Part shown: positions 53,926-62,244 of the stretch, piece after piece
Numbering within the stretch: position 1 is the stretch's first letter
How the letters are laid out: every line of letters starts with the position of its first letter
Program-made: the position numbers and the translations under genes
The notes under the pieces: generated by a model
The model's database searches: none
Told to the model about the DNA's origin: nothing
Seen by the model: the letters and a program-made list of their open reading frames with translations, nothing else
Source of the DNA: CAVPOO01 sp963707015
GTDB lineage: Bacteria; Pseudomonadota; Gammaproteobacteria; Thiohalobacterales; Thiohalobacteraceae
Length of the DNA: 64,000 bases
Reading direction: 5' to 3'
NCBI GenBank assembly: GCA_963707015.1
Contig: CAVPOO010000009.1
Coordinates: forward strand, 310,001-374,000

Positions 53926-54261
53926 GCGTGGCAGCGTAATCCATGTCACCGCGTTTCCCACAATGGGGCAGGCGATTGTCACCCGGCACATTTGTTACCC
54001 TGGCGCCAGCTTCGCAACGCGGCATCGACGGTATAGGCAAGTATGAGGATCACGGCCAGGTTGGCCAGCTCGTTCCAGGGGTTCGCCGGTCTGATCGTGA
54101 AGCCAGGCCTTGTTCGGCATCCCAGAGACTTTCCAACAGGCCGGCTACTGGTTGAAGCACTGTGGCGAGAGATGAATCCCTGACGCAAAAAACAGGGGTC
54201 CGGGACGCCGGACCCCTGCCCATTCCGAAACAGCTGCGATGCCCCGACAACCGGGGAGCCA
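53926..54261. other. Convergent intergenic region
   Basis: About 335 bp between the SulP fusion and the convergent OmpA-domain gene. Apart from the terminator at 54187-54218 no feature is supported; short frames on both strands have no ribosome site and no known similarity. Confidence 0.35.
54187..54218 (-). terminator. Rho-independent terminator of the OmpA-domain gene
   Basis: The 11-bp arms CAGGGGTCCGG (54193-54203) and CCGGACCCCTG (54208-54218) pair perfectly around a GACG loop. On the minus strand a run of six T (54187-54192) follows. It lies 44 bp after the stop of the gene at 54262-55257. Confidence 0.9.
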
Positions 54262-55257
54262 TCACTGCTGCGATTTCACTCGCCCCAGCACCAGAACGTC
54301 GACCCGGCGGTTTTCGGCGCGACCCTCGTCGGTGGTGTTGCTGGCCACCGGCAGGCTTTCGCCCATGCCCACGGTGACGATCTTGCTACCGTCGACGCCG
54401 GCACCAACCAGGTAATCGCGAACCGCGTTGGCACGCTGCTCGGAGAGCTCCTGGTTATAGGCGTCATCGCCCACGTCGTCCGTATGACCCACCACCTCGA
54501 TGTACGAGGCCCGGCTCAGCAGCTCGCGCGACTCCTCACGGTTTTTTTCCAGAATCGCTTGGCCCTGTTCGGTGATTTCCGCGCTGCGGCGCGGGAACAG
54601 CGCGACGCTCGGGAAGCGGATGGTATCCAGGGCGCGCGGCTCGGCGACTACGACAACCTCGACCCGGCGGTTCTGGGCCCGGCCGGCATCCGTGTCGTTG
54701 GACGCGATCGGGTCATTCTTTCCCCGGCCGGTGACACGCAGTTTTTCGGGCTCGACACCGGTGCTTACCAGATAATCGGCCACCGCCTGGGCGCGCCGCT
54801 TGGAAAGACCCAAGTTGTAGTCGGCGCTACCGACGCTGTCGGTATGACCGATAATGATGCCCGCATAGGCCTCGGACAGCTCCGGGCGCAGCGTCTTGCG
54901 ATACTCTTCGATGGTTTCCTTGCCCTCGGCAGTGAGTTCGTCGCTATCGAAGGCGAACAGTGCCGCTGCCGGGATGGTGATAGCCGCGATCAGCCCCGTC
55001 GGCGCACCCTCGATAACCTCGATTTCAACCTCCAGTGTCACCCCGTCGCAACCGACGATGGTCGCGTCTTCGGGTGACCAATACCCCGTGCGCACACAGT
55101 CACCGCCGCCACTGCGAATAATGTTATTGCTGGAGTCCTGCGGATATCCCGGCGTTGCTTCACGCGTCTCGGCCGCATTTGCACTGGCCGCGGCCAACAG
55201 TGCACACCCAAGGACGCCCGGCAGCAAGTAAGAAAGGTTTCCGGTATTAGAGCACAT
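54262..55257 (-). CDS. Exported protein with two OmpA-like peptidoglycan-binding domains
   Basis: I place the start at 55257, where AAAGGAG lies 10-11 nt upstream; a longer frame to 55353 has no leader at its start. The 331-residue product has a signal peptide (to about residue 26). Two complete OmpA C-terminal domains follow in tandem, each with its signature: GHTDSVGSADYNLGLSKRRA then GRAQNRRVEV, and GHTDDVGDDAYNQELSEQRA then GRAENRRVDV. Each domain binds peptidoglycan diaminopimelate through Asp and Arg. There is no beta barrel, so it is probably a periplasmic cross-linker of the wall. Tandem domains are unusual. A terminator follows. Confidence 0.9.
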   Translation of the reverse strand: MCSNTGNLSYLLPGVLGCALLAAASANAAETREATPGYPQDSSNNIIRSGGGDCVRTGYWSPEDATIVGCDGVTLEVEIEVIEGAPTGLIAAITIPAAALFAFDSDELTAEGKETIEEYRKTLRPELSEAYAGIIIGHTDSVGSADYNLGLSKRRAQAVADYLVSTGVEPEKLRVTGRGKNDPIASNDTDAGRAQNRRVEVVVVAEPRALDTIRFPSVALFPRRSAEITEQGQAILEKNREESRELLSRASYIEVVGHTDDVGDDAYNQELSEQRANAVRDYLVGAGVDGSKIVTVGMGESLPVASNTTDEGRAENRRVDVLVLGRVKSQQ

Positions 55258-55680
55258 TCTGATTTTTCTCCTTTCGGTGGTGTAAACAACGGACGCCCAG
55301 GGTGGCATGCCTCTCCTGTTGGGCATTACTGCGCGACCAGATTCTACGATCAAAAAAATACTCTAGCATAGCCTGAATAGCACTGTAATCAGACCAAAGT
55401 CAAACCAGCGGCCGTCATTCCGGCGGATTCCCACCGGTGCCTTGACGTGCAGCAAAATGAAGCTGGACTGTACCGGCGCTGAGTCCGCCTGATTCTGGAT
55501 AGAGAATGAATATGTCATTCATGCTGGCGGAGTTTAGAGTAAGCTGAGAGCGAGCGGCAAGACTGCGCAACGACCCGTTTTAATGGCAAAATTACGAATT
55601 CGAGACCCACAGGACGAATTCTGGTCGGCCCTCGGTTTTCGTGGTACAAACTCACGGCGGGCGCACTGTTTACGTTCTCT
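55258..55680. other. Divergent promoter region, OmpA-domain gene / beta-propeller lipoprotein
   Basis: About 420 bp without a supported gene. The stretch 55350-55400 is AT-rich (AAAAAAATACTCTAGCATAG) and may contain promoter elements of the OmpA-domain gene. A minus frame at 55515-55922 overlaps the forward gene and lacks any family match. No boxes assigned. Confidence 0.3.
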
Positions 55681-57390
55681 ATGCCTATGATTCGTACCAT
55701 AACTGTCGGTCTGTTGCTAGTGGGCCTGGTCGCCTGCGGCGGGTTCGGTGGTAGCGACGACTCTGTCCGCCCAAGCGTGCTGGCGCTCAGCCCTGCACGA
55801 GACAGTGCGAGCGCGGTAGTCACGACCAACGTCAGCGCGACCTTCGACCGCGCCATTAATGCGAGTACTATCGACAGCGTTAGCTTCGTCGTGACGGGAC
55901 CCTCCGGCGACCTGACCGGCACTGTCAGCTATGACAGTGACACCAACACCGCAACCTTCGATCCGGCGAGCGAACTGGCGCTCGACGAGACCTATACAGC
56001 CAGCCTGGCAAGGACCATACGAGACAGCTCTGGCCGCACGCTTGGCGAAGCGGTGATCTGGTCGTTTCGCACCGCGGGACGGATTGTTCGCGTGTCGGTC
56101 GGTGCGGATGGCAGCGAGGCAGACGGATGCAGCTTTGACCCTTCGCTCAGCGAGAATGGAGGCGTCATTGCGTTTGAGTCGCTCGCCGGCAACCTGGTGG
56201 ACGACGATGCGGCCGGACTGCCGGACGTCATGCGCAAAGACACCCAGTCCGGCGCGGTGGCGCTGGTGAGTAGCGATGAAGACGGCGTGCCGGCCAATAC
56301 CCCCGCGCCTTCAGCGCCTCCCTGTAGTCCGGTTACGCAGGCCACTGCGTTTCCAACCCAGTTCAATGCGGACATCAGCCGGGACGGACGCTATGTGGCG
56401 TTTCAATCCAACGACGCTGACCTCATGGCGGGCGGCGGGAACGGCTTCACGCAAATATTCGTGAAGGACACGCAGACGGGGATGTTGACACTGATCAGTG
56501 CCGATGCCAGCGGGGTTGCAGGCAATGGCCACAGTGACAATCCCGCGATCAGCAGCGACGGTGGCTTTGTGGCCTTCGACTCGGCGGCGACCAACCTGCT
56601 GGGTACCGGGCCCGGCGCGGACACCAACGGTGTGCGCGATGTGTTTCGCAAGGCACGGGAGACCGGCGCCATTGTGTCAGCAAGTGTCGCCGACGACAAC
56701 GTCACGCAGGGTAACGGCGACAGCGCCAACCCGGACATCAGTCCCGATGGTGCGGTCGTGGTCTTCGAGTCGCTCGCGACCAATCTGCTGGGTGTGGGCG
56801 GGGACACCAACCTGCAGCGAGACATCTATCGGAGAAACGTCGTTGTCGGAACGACGCTACTTGTCAGCGTCGCTGCCGATGGTCGACAGGCCAACGAAGC
56901 GAGTTTCGCGCCCAGTCTCACCGATGATGGACGCCGAGTGGCGTTCCACTCGCGGGCCACGACCTTGATCGCCGCACCGACACTCGGGGGAGTCAGCCAG
57001 GTCTTTCTGAAAGATATGGCACCGGCCTTTCTGACGGTCACCCTGGTGAGTGTTGGCGAAGACGGCTTGACGCAGGGCAACGGCGACAGCCAGCGAGCGT
57101 CGATCAGCGGCGACGGCCGCTTTGTGGCTTTCGACTCGGCAGCGAGCAACCTGATCCCGGATGACACCGCGGGGGTCACCGACATCTTCGTCAAAGCGAT
57201 CGCAAGTGCAGCCATCATCCGGGTCAGCGTGGCCGAGGACGGACTCACCGAGGGAGACGCCCCGAGCTTCAACGCCACGATCAGCGCGGATGGCCGCTAC
57301 GTCGCCTTGGAAGCTGACGCGGGTAATCTCGTGCTCGATGACTTCAATGGCCTGAGAGACGTCTTCCGGGCCTTCAATAGGCTGTTCTAA
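55681..57390 (+). CDS. Lipoprotein with Ig-like domain and beta-propeller repeats
   Basis: A 569-residue lipoprotein with lipobox LVACG (Cys19). Residues about 30-130 are a Big_5-type Ig-like domain (LSPARDSASAVVTTNVSATFDRAIN ... WSFRT). Six or seven TolB/PD40-like propeller blades follow, from about 135 to 565. Each blade has a short core like ISxDGRYVAFxSxAxNL, for example at about 232, 300, 355, 418, 479 and 543, together with DxxxDVFRK-type ends. It is probably a surface or periplasmic binding protein. The repeats are clear, but the ligand is unknown. Convergent neighbours are absent; a 26-bp inverted repeat pair lies downstream. Confidence 0.85.
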   Translation: MPMIRTITVGLLLVGLVACGGFGGSDDSVRPSVLALSPARDSASAVVTTNVSATFDRAINASTIDSVSFVVTGPSGDLTGTVSYDSDTNTATFDPASELALDETYTASLARTIRDSSGRTLGEAVIWSFRTAGRIVRVSVGADGSEADGCSFDPSLSENGGVIAFESLAGNLVDDDAAGLPDVMRKDTQSGAVALVSSDEDGVPANTPAPSAPPCSPVTQATAFPTQFNADISRDGRYVAFQSNDADLMAGGGNGFTQIFVKDTQTGMLTLISADASGVAGNGHSDNPAISSDGGFVAFDSAATNLLGTGPGADTNGVRDVFRKARETGAIVSASVADDNVTQGNGDSANPDISPDGAVVVFESLATNLLGVGGDTNLQRDIYRRNVVVGTTLLVSVAADGRQANEASFAPSLTDDGRRVAFHSRATTLIAAPTLGGVSQVFLKDMAPAFLTVTLVSVGEDGLTQGNGDSQRASISGDGRFVAFDSAASNLIPDDTAGVTDIFVKAIASAAIIRVSVAEDGLTEGDAPSFNATISADGRYVALEADAGNLVLDDFNGLRDVFRAFNRLF

Positions 57391-57503
57391 CGGGCGATCT
57401 GTTCCGACTCTCGGCCGGTCGGGGAAAAGCAAAGGTCTGGTTACTGCAGAACCTGGCCGTTCGATCCATTTCTCTCGATGAAACTATCATGAAGGGCAAA
57501 GAA

Positions 57504-57592
57504 TGTTAAGGGTTGTAAGACGCCTGCCCGTTGAGTACTTGCGTGCGCTGACAGGCCTGCGACTGAGGGCAGGCATCTTACAACCCTTAACA
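57504..57592. repeat. 26-bp inverted repeats around a 37-bp core
   Basis: The left arm (57504-57529) begins TGTTAAGGGTTGTAAGACG, and the right arm (57567-57592) is its complement with one or two mismatches (ends CTTACAACCCTTAACA). The unit has 89 bp, can form a long hairpin, and has no ORF. It lies 93 bp before the integrase pseudogene and may be its recombination site or an independent MITE. No flanking duplication was found. Confidence 0.75.
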
Positions 57593-57684
57593 GACTCTGC
57601 CCATTGGTGGGCTATAACTAAGGGTGACGTAACTCTCTGAAGTTGATCCTTGAGGGGTGTGGAGGGACTCGGGAGGGGCTTCCT

Positions 57685-58320
57685 ATGTCTGATTCCTTCT
57701 CACAGCCGAATTCGGTTCATTTCTCCCACCCGACAGATAAGCGAAGACTGATTGGACAAAAACCTCCCCTGAAACCCAAGGAGGTCTGGTCTATCCCGGT
57801 CCGCCTTCAAATATCCGGCAAGAAACGTGATCTGGCGCTATTCAACCTGGCCATTGACAGCAAACTCCGTAGTTGCGATCTCGTGACGTTGCGAGTCACA
57901 GACGTTTCTGTAGCAGGTAGCGTCAAAGAGCGTACCGTTATCGTTCAGCGAAAGACCGGGCGCCCCGTCCAATTTGAACTAACGGAGCAAACCCGAGAGT
58001 CTGTCCGCGACTGGGTCGCCGAGTGAGGACTTCATGAAGAAAGCTACCTGTTCACGAGCCGCTTTCACGACAGTCCGCACCTGTCCACGCGCCAATATGC
58101 GCGAATCGTTGACCGTTGGGTCGCAAGTATTGGGCTTGACCCACACAAGTACGGAACTCACTGACTTCGACGAACAAAGGCGGCAATAATAGACAAGAAG
58201 ACCGGTAATCTCCGCGCTGTCCAGCTGCTACTCGGACATACCAAGCTGGAAAGCAGCGTGCGGTATCTTGGTATCGAAGTCGAAGATGCCTTGCGGATTG
58301 CAGAGCAGGTCGAATTGTAG
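57685..58320 (+). pseudogene. Tyrosine recombinase with two in-frame TGA codons
   Basis: The start ATG follows GGGAGGGG. The frame codes for KRRLIGQKPPLKPKEVWSIP, KKRDLALFNLAIDSKLRSCDL and KTGRPVQFELTEQTRESV. It meets TGA at 58024-58026 and another at 58162-58164, and ends with LLLGHTKLESSVRYLGIE and TAG at 58318. The frame never shifts. Read-through would give 211 residues, the length of the small site-specific integrases common in proteobacteria. Catalytic Arg-Arg, the HTKLE box and Tyr (VRYLG) are present; the second TGA replaces the Ser expected in HSLRR. I call it inactive. Confidence 0.85.
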
Positions 58321-58710
58321 TCCAGTCGTGGTGGTGCCCGCCGATGCCACCACCACACCTTCGATTTCTTGGGAATGGTCGGTAACCGGCCAGAACACGA
58401 CATTTCCATGAAATGGGGACGCCGCCACGACCAGGCCGGCGAGCTGCCGGCGGGCGGCTGGGCGCGCCTCGATACCATTTACAGCGGTCGCTGGGACCGC
58501 TGGTGTCCCATACCGGTCAAGCTGCTGCTCAGGAGTTTCATGGAGAAAGACTTCGAAGGCTACAGCCATTGGTATGACCTGACCCGGGGACAATGGATCC
58601 AGGGCCTGGTCGCGCGGCACCGGCACGAGCGCCGCGTCTACGTCGTCACGGTTGAACCGGAACTGCCCGATGCTGTACCCGAGCGCTGGCCGCGCATCAT
58701 GAGTGGTTAA
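58321..58710 (+). CDS. Fragment of an unknown gene (C-terminal part)
   Basis: The frame is open from the integrase stop at 58318 through 58710. The part from about 58400 (DQAGELPAGGWARLDTIYSG, RWCPIPVKLLLRSFMEKDFEGY, WYDLTRGQWIQGLVARH, RVYVVTVEPELPDA) looks like true coding sequence. No credible start codon with ribosome site precedes it; the only candidates are a TTG at 58369 and an ATG at 58411. It is probably the 3' end of a gene cut off by the mobile element. I do not recognise the family. Confidence 0.4.
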   Translation, partial: SSRGGARRCHHHTFDFLGMVGNRPEHDISMKWGRRHDQAGELPAGGWARLDTIYSGRWDRWCPIPVKLLLRSFMEKDFEGYSHWYDLTRGQWIQGLVARHRHERRVYVVTVEPELPDAVPERWPRIMSG

Positions 58711-58782
58711 GCGTTGCGATCATTCGAGGAGAATAGCGGGTTCTGTTTGACGAGAAGCATCGTGAAAATGGACCGATTTCCC

Positions 58783-58822
58783 GCCGCTGCAGTAGCAACA
58801 GGATAACTCGGACAGGCTCCTG
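58783..58822. repeat. Remnant of element C
   Basis: CCGCTGCAGTAGCAACAGG followed by CTCGGACAGGCTCCTG matches the right end of element C (at 9585-9615 and 51512-51543), with several differences. The left part is missing. Confidence 0.5.
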
Positions 58823-58897
58823 AATTCCATGCTGAAGAGATACTCGCGATTGCCGAAATAATACCTAGAACTCATATACCGACCAGGAGACACAGCT

Positions 58898-59113
58898 ATG
58901 GCTAGTTGCTCACATCACATGGTTCTCGACGACACGGAAGCCGATGCACTCGAAGCAGCGGTGAAGCAGTTGATCGAGGAATGCAACGCACACCGGCACG
59001 GAAACAGAGTCGACCCGCCCTGGGATACCCAGAAGCTGGCCGCCTTAACGATTCTTGAGAAACTTCACGGCGATGTACGCTGCAAGAACTGGTATGAATT
59101 ATTCGATTATTGA
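58898..59113 (+). CDS. Small cytoplasmic protein, unknown
   Basis: A 71-residue protein with a good ribosome site (AGGAGA about 8 nt before the ATG at 58898). It is acidic and helical with two histidine-rich ends (SCSHHMVLDDTEADALEAAV, CNAHRHGNRVDPPWDTQKL) and no membrane segment. No family recognised. It is probably expressed alone; a terminator follows 167 bp downstream. Confidence 0.6.
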   Translation: MASCSHHMVLDDTEADALEAAVKQLIEECNAHRHGNRVDPPWDTQKLAALTILEKLHGDVRCKNWYELFDY

Positions 59114-59280
59114 CGGCCTGAATAGCCTTGCACCACCACAGCCAGTCGCTGGCTTCTGACAAGTGGTTGGCATGCGGGGATAACTGCCGGCCAACCGGTT
59201 GCGGTCATACTACCCACACTGGCGCATGGAACCCAATAACTCGATAACGCGCCAGCGGTGTCGGCTTACATGCCACCGAG

Positions 59281-59309
59281 CGACGGCCCTTCATGGGCCG
59301 TCGTTTTTT
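59281..59309 (+). terminator. Rho-independent terminator
   Basis: CGACGGCCC (59281-59289), loop TTCAT, GGGCCGTCG (59295-59303) and a run of six T (59304-59309). A classic strong terminator. It probably ends the transcript of the small gene at 58898, or of a lost gene, since 167 bp lie between. Confidence 0.9.
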
Positions 59310-59588
59310 GCCTGCAGGGATACAGGTACATCGCGGAGCGCAAGGATGCGCGGGAGCGATGCGCCGTAAGGGATGCAGGTACGTCGCTCTTGCACATCTT
59401 CGGCAACTGCTCCATGCGTCGCCTAAAGTGCCTACTTTTGGTGCTCTACCCCCTACATCCGTGTCGTCCTGTGAGTATAGAAGATATAGACGCCCCCCCT
59501 TTTTAACAGAAACGAGGGCTACCATCCAGGACGGATACGTCGAAGTGGTAAGTTATGCCACTAAACCCAAAGGTAAAAGGAGGCGTCT

Positions 59589-59631
59589 ATGCAACAATCA
59601 TTAATCTACGTCGGTGTTGATGTCGACGATG
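59589..59631 (+). pseudogene. IS110-family transposase, N-terminal fragment
   Basis: An AAGGAGG-type ribosome site precedes MQQSLIYVGVDVDD, the start of IS110-type (DEDD) transposases, including the first catalytic Asp (GVDVDD). After about 14 residues similarity ends and unrelated sequence follows. The element was therefore cut right after its start. Confidence 0.55.
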
Positions 59632-59714
59632 CCCCGAGGCATCAGGCCAACCGGAATCCTGGCTCCCACTATTTGGGTCATTGCCATTGGAATGAGGTGA
59701 AGGGTTTGATGGTG

Positions 59715-59940
59715 TCAGCTAAACAGGTCGGCAGGCGGCGCCCGGCTTTCCGGCAGCAGACTCGTTGTAACCGAGGTATCCTTTCCCTGCAAATGGGCGA
59801 GAATCTTCTCAATGACCGCCGGGTCTTCGATGCAGGCGATCACTTTGTCTGTACCGCCGCAGGCAAAGTATGTCTCAACGTCGATATTGAAGACCTACGT
59901 CAGCCGCTTCGCCAAGATCATAACGGCGCGGCGCACCACA
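59715..59940 (-). pseudogene. IS91-family transposase, C-terminal fragment
   Basis: On the minus strand the frame ending at TGA (complement of 59715-59717) reads VFNIDVETYFACGGTDKVIACIEDPAVIEKILAHL in parts, which is the C-terminal block of IS91-like (HUH) transposases with its ACGG zinc-like motif. An in-frame TAG lies just upstream (KRLT then stop), where KRVF... would be expected. Only about 75 residues remain and no HUH motif is left. Confidence 0.65.
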
Positions 59941-60314
59941 GCCATTTTCGGGCTGGCGAAGGAGTGAACACTCAGATGAATGACCGTTTTCGCACCGGCT
60001 TCCAGACCTTCAACCAATAACGTCGAACTTCCGGTTCGGGTCGTAGGACACGTCATCTGACTTACACACCCAAGGATTATTCACCCGTTGGCCGGGTCCG
60101 GCCAGTAAACGTCATGCGGTAAAGTTCTATGAACGGCAACTTGACTGCAGTAGCCGGTGATTCAAACGCGGATAATGATCGGAGGCTCGGGCTAGCCGAT
60201 CAATGATCTTTTCAACAGGAAATCCTGAGCACCGGTATTGTTGTCGTAGACCACGGCGTCCTGCGGCCGGGTGCTGGCACACGGGCCCGGGTAACAGTTC
60301 GCCTCCCGGGAAGT

Positions 60315-62060
60315 TCATGACTCGCCGATGCCCTCTGTAAGCCGCTGGAGTTCCCTGAGGATTCCATCCGGTTCGGCCACACCGAGCCGAGCAATCTCAT
60401 CTGCCCGTGCCTGAGTTCTCGACTGGGCGTATAGTCTGAGCTGTGGCGCATTGCCGGAAGGTCGTATGTGGGCAATATCCTCATTGCGGAAGAAGCACCG
60501 GATACCGTCTTGAACATTGATACGCGCTATCCCGTCAAAGCCTCGCCTGTCATTGAACAGGGTCTCCAGGCGCTTTTTCTTCTCAATGAACTCCTTGCCT
60601 GATGGCTCTGTTAATGCCCACTCGCCGAGACTTGCTTCCTCCACGTCACGCAGCACGATCCTGTCTTCCTTGAACTCCAGCCACTTGATGTTCTCGTCTT
60701 CGGGTCGGAATTGCGCCAGGATCTTCTGGCTGGTCTGCTGCGGAAAGTTGTCGATGAGATCCGCCTTCCCGTACCACTGAGGCAGCCGACCAAAGAGCGC
60801 CGACAGCGTTACATCCTGCTCGGCAGCCGCGTGGAGCACAGCAAGAATGGGCAGCGCGGCGTCGCGGGTAGGCAGAGGCTTGAGCAGGCCATCATTGAGG
60901 CTCATCTCGGACCCCGTCAGAAAACCACCGTTGGCCTCCCAGGCCACAACCCGCTTTTTGCCCTTCTGAAGTGCGCCCTGCATGGCTTCGATCACAAAAG
61001 GCGATCCGATGCGCGTCTTGGTCGTGACGATGCCTTTGCGTTCGAAGTATTCATGTACGGCCGGACTGGTGCTGATGGGGACAGACACGGAGTCAGCACC
61101 CAGGTATTCGGCGACCACCGCGCCTACCAGATCGCCGGGGAAAAAACGCACTGCCGTGCTGGCACGCCCCTGCGGCTCCTCAACGCCCACGATCAGGGGG
61201 CGGTCACTGTCCCCGTCGGTCGATACCAGTGCGTCGATTTTTCCATGCCTGCGCTGCTGCTCGGTGACGATGTCGGAAAGCATACGCAAGTGGGTTTCGG
61301 AAATAGCCTCGGTGTCGATGGGCACAAATTCGTCACTGCGCCCAACGGGAATCACCTCTGCGCCGGCCTTCTCCAGGATTCGCGGCAACAGGTCCCGTCC
61401 AACAGCCGCGTACTGGAAGAGCACGATGCGCTTGCCAGCCAGACCCTTGTCTGGGAAAACCTGTTGATAGCGCCGTATGTAGAGCTGCTCGGCTGCATCA
61501 CTCGCAGGCGGCAGGTTGCCGCGGTGCTCGGGTTTCAACATCCCATGGGCATCGAACTTTGACTCCTCCGCCAGGCGCCGGTATTGGTCCTGGCGGGCAG
61601 CCTCTACGGCTTCAACGATTCCCGGCTCGTCCGACTTCAAAACCTCGCCGTCACAACGGTTGGCCTTTTGCCCGTTCCGATCCGCCGGGATGTGGCTGCC
61701 CGTGGCCATGAAGCTGGCCAGACCTTTCTCGAGCGCGTAGTAAGTCAGCGCCGGCGTGGGGATCTTGCCTAGGTAGTCCACCTGATAGCCGGCGTCCCTG
61801 ATGGCGCGTGCCGTGGCGCACAGGATGCGCCCTGTCGACGGCCTCAGATCACCTGCAATGGGAATGGCCAGCGATTCACGAGGCGCATCTCCAACCTGAA
61901 CCTTGCCCCTGCTCTCCAGGTAGCGCAGTGTGCCAAGGGTTAAACAGTAGACTTCCAGGTCGGTGAGGTCCCTGACGAGGGCCCGCACGCCGCTGGTGCC
62001 AAAGCGTGAGGGTACCGGTGTGTAGTCCAATACATCCCGCAGTTGCCGGTGAGTGTTCAT
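60315..62060 (-). CDS. Phosphohexomutase (phosphomannomutase/phosphoglucomutase type)
   Basis: I prefer the ATG at 62060 (MNTHRQLRDV) over a GTG at 62120; neither has a strong ribosome site. The 581-residue protein has the four-domain alpha-D-phosphohexomutase plan. The phosphoserine loop is ATGSHIPADRNGQK (Ser about 122), the metal loop is STDGDSDRP (about 280-288), the sugar loop is WEANGGFLTGSEMS, and the phosphate loop is RPSGNAPQLRLYAQS. The catalytic loop has TGSHIP in place of the usual TASHNP. It would interconvert hexose 1- and 6-phosphates for polysaccharide synthesis; the sugar is not decidable. It is about 100 residues longer than typical bacterial enzymes of 450-480. Confidence 0.87.
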   Translation of the reverse strand: MNTHRQLRDVLDYTPVPSRFGTSGVRALVRDLTDLEVYCLTLGTLRYLESRGKVQVGDAPRESLAIPIAGDLRPSTGRILCATARAIRDAGYQVDYLGKIPTPALTYYALEKGLASFMATGSHIPADRNGQKANRCDGEVLKSDEPGIVEAVEAARQDQYRRLAEESKFDAHGMLKPEHRGNLPPASDAAEQLYIRRYQQVFPDKGLAGKRIVLFQYAAVGRDLLPRILEKAGAEVIPVGRSDEFVPIDTEAISETHLRMLSDIVTEQQRRHGKIDALVSTDGDSDRPLIVGVEEPQGRASTAVRFFPGDLVGAVVAEYLGADSVSVPISTSPAVHEYFERKGIVTTKTRIGSPFVIEAMQGALQKGKKRVVAWEANGGFLTGSEMSLNDGLLKPLPTRDAALPILAVLHAAAEQDVTLSALFGRLPQWYGKADLIDNFPQQTSQKILAQFRPEDENIKWLEFKEDRIVLRDVEEASLGEWALTEPSGKEFIEKKKRLETLFNDRRGFDGIARINVQDGIRCFFRNEDIAHIRPSGNAPQLRLYAQSRTQARADEIARLGVAEPDGILRELQRLTEGIGES

Positions 62061-62244
62061 CTTTGCTAATGCTTCGCCTGGAGGGTAGAAAGGATAAAAG
62101 CCTTTCCACCTGAAATCCACGATTATTGACGGCCTTTTGTCTCGCTTTTGAGACTGCTGGATGTGACAAATTGTGAAATGCGGTCGCCCTCGTTTGCGGA
62201 TTTCCCGGGTGCGCCCTCACCGATCAAGGCCAGGCTGGTACCTG

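Larger units (their letters stand above)
59310..60314. other. Gene-poor region of insertion-sequence debris
   Basis: About 1 kb without an intact gene. It contains a repeat-like stretch at about 59310-59420 (GGATGCAGGTACGTCGC and GGTACATCGCGGAGCGC), the IS110 start and the IS91 end listed separately, and at 60050-60314 sequence in which I see nothing. Frames of up to 143 residues here are composites of these fragments. Confidence 0.45.

Noticed and set aside
59589..60020. 143-codon frame beginning like an IS110 transposase
   Set aside because: Only the first 14 residues belong to that family; the rest is antisense to an IS91 fragment, so the frame is a composite.
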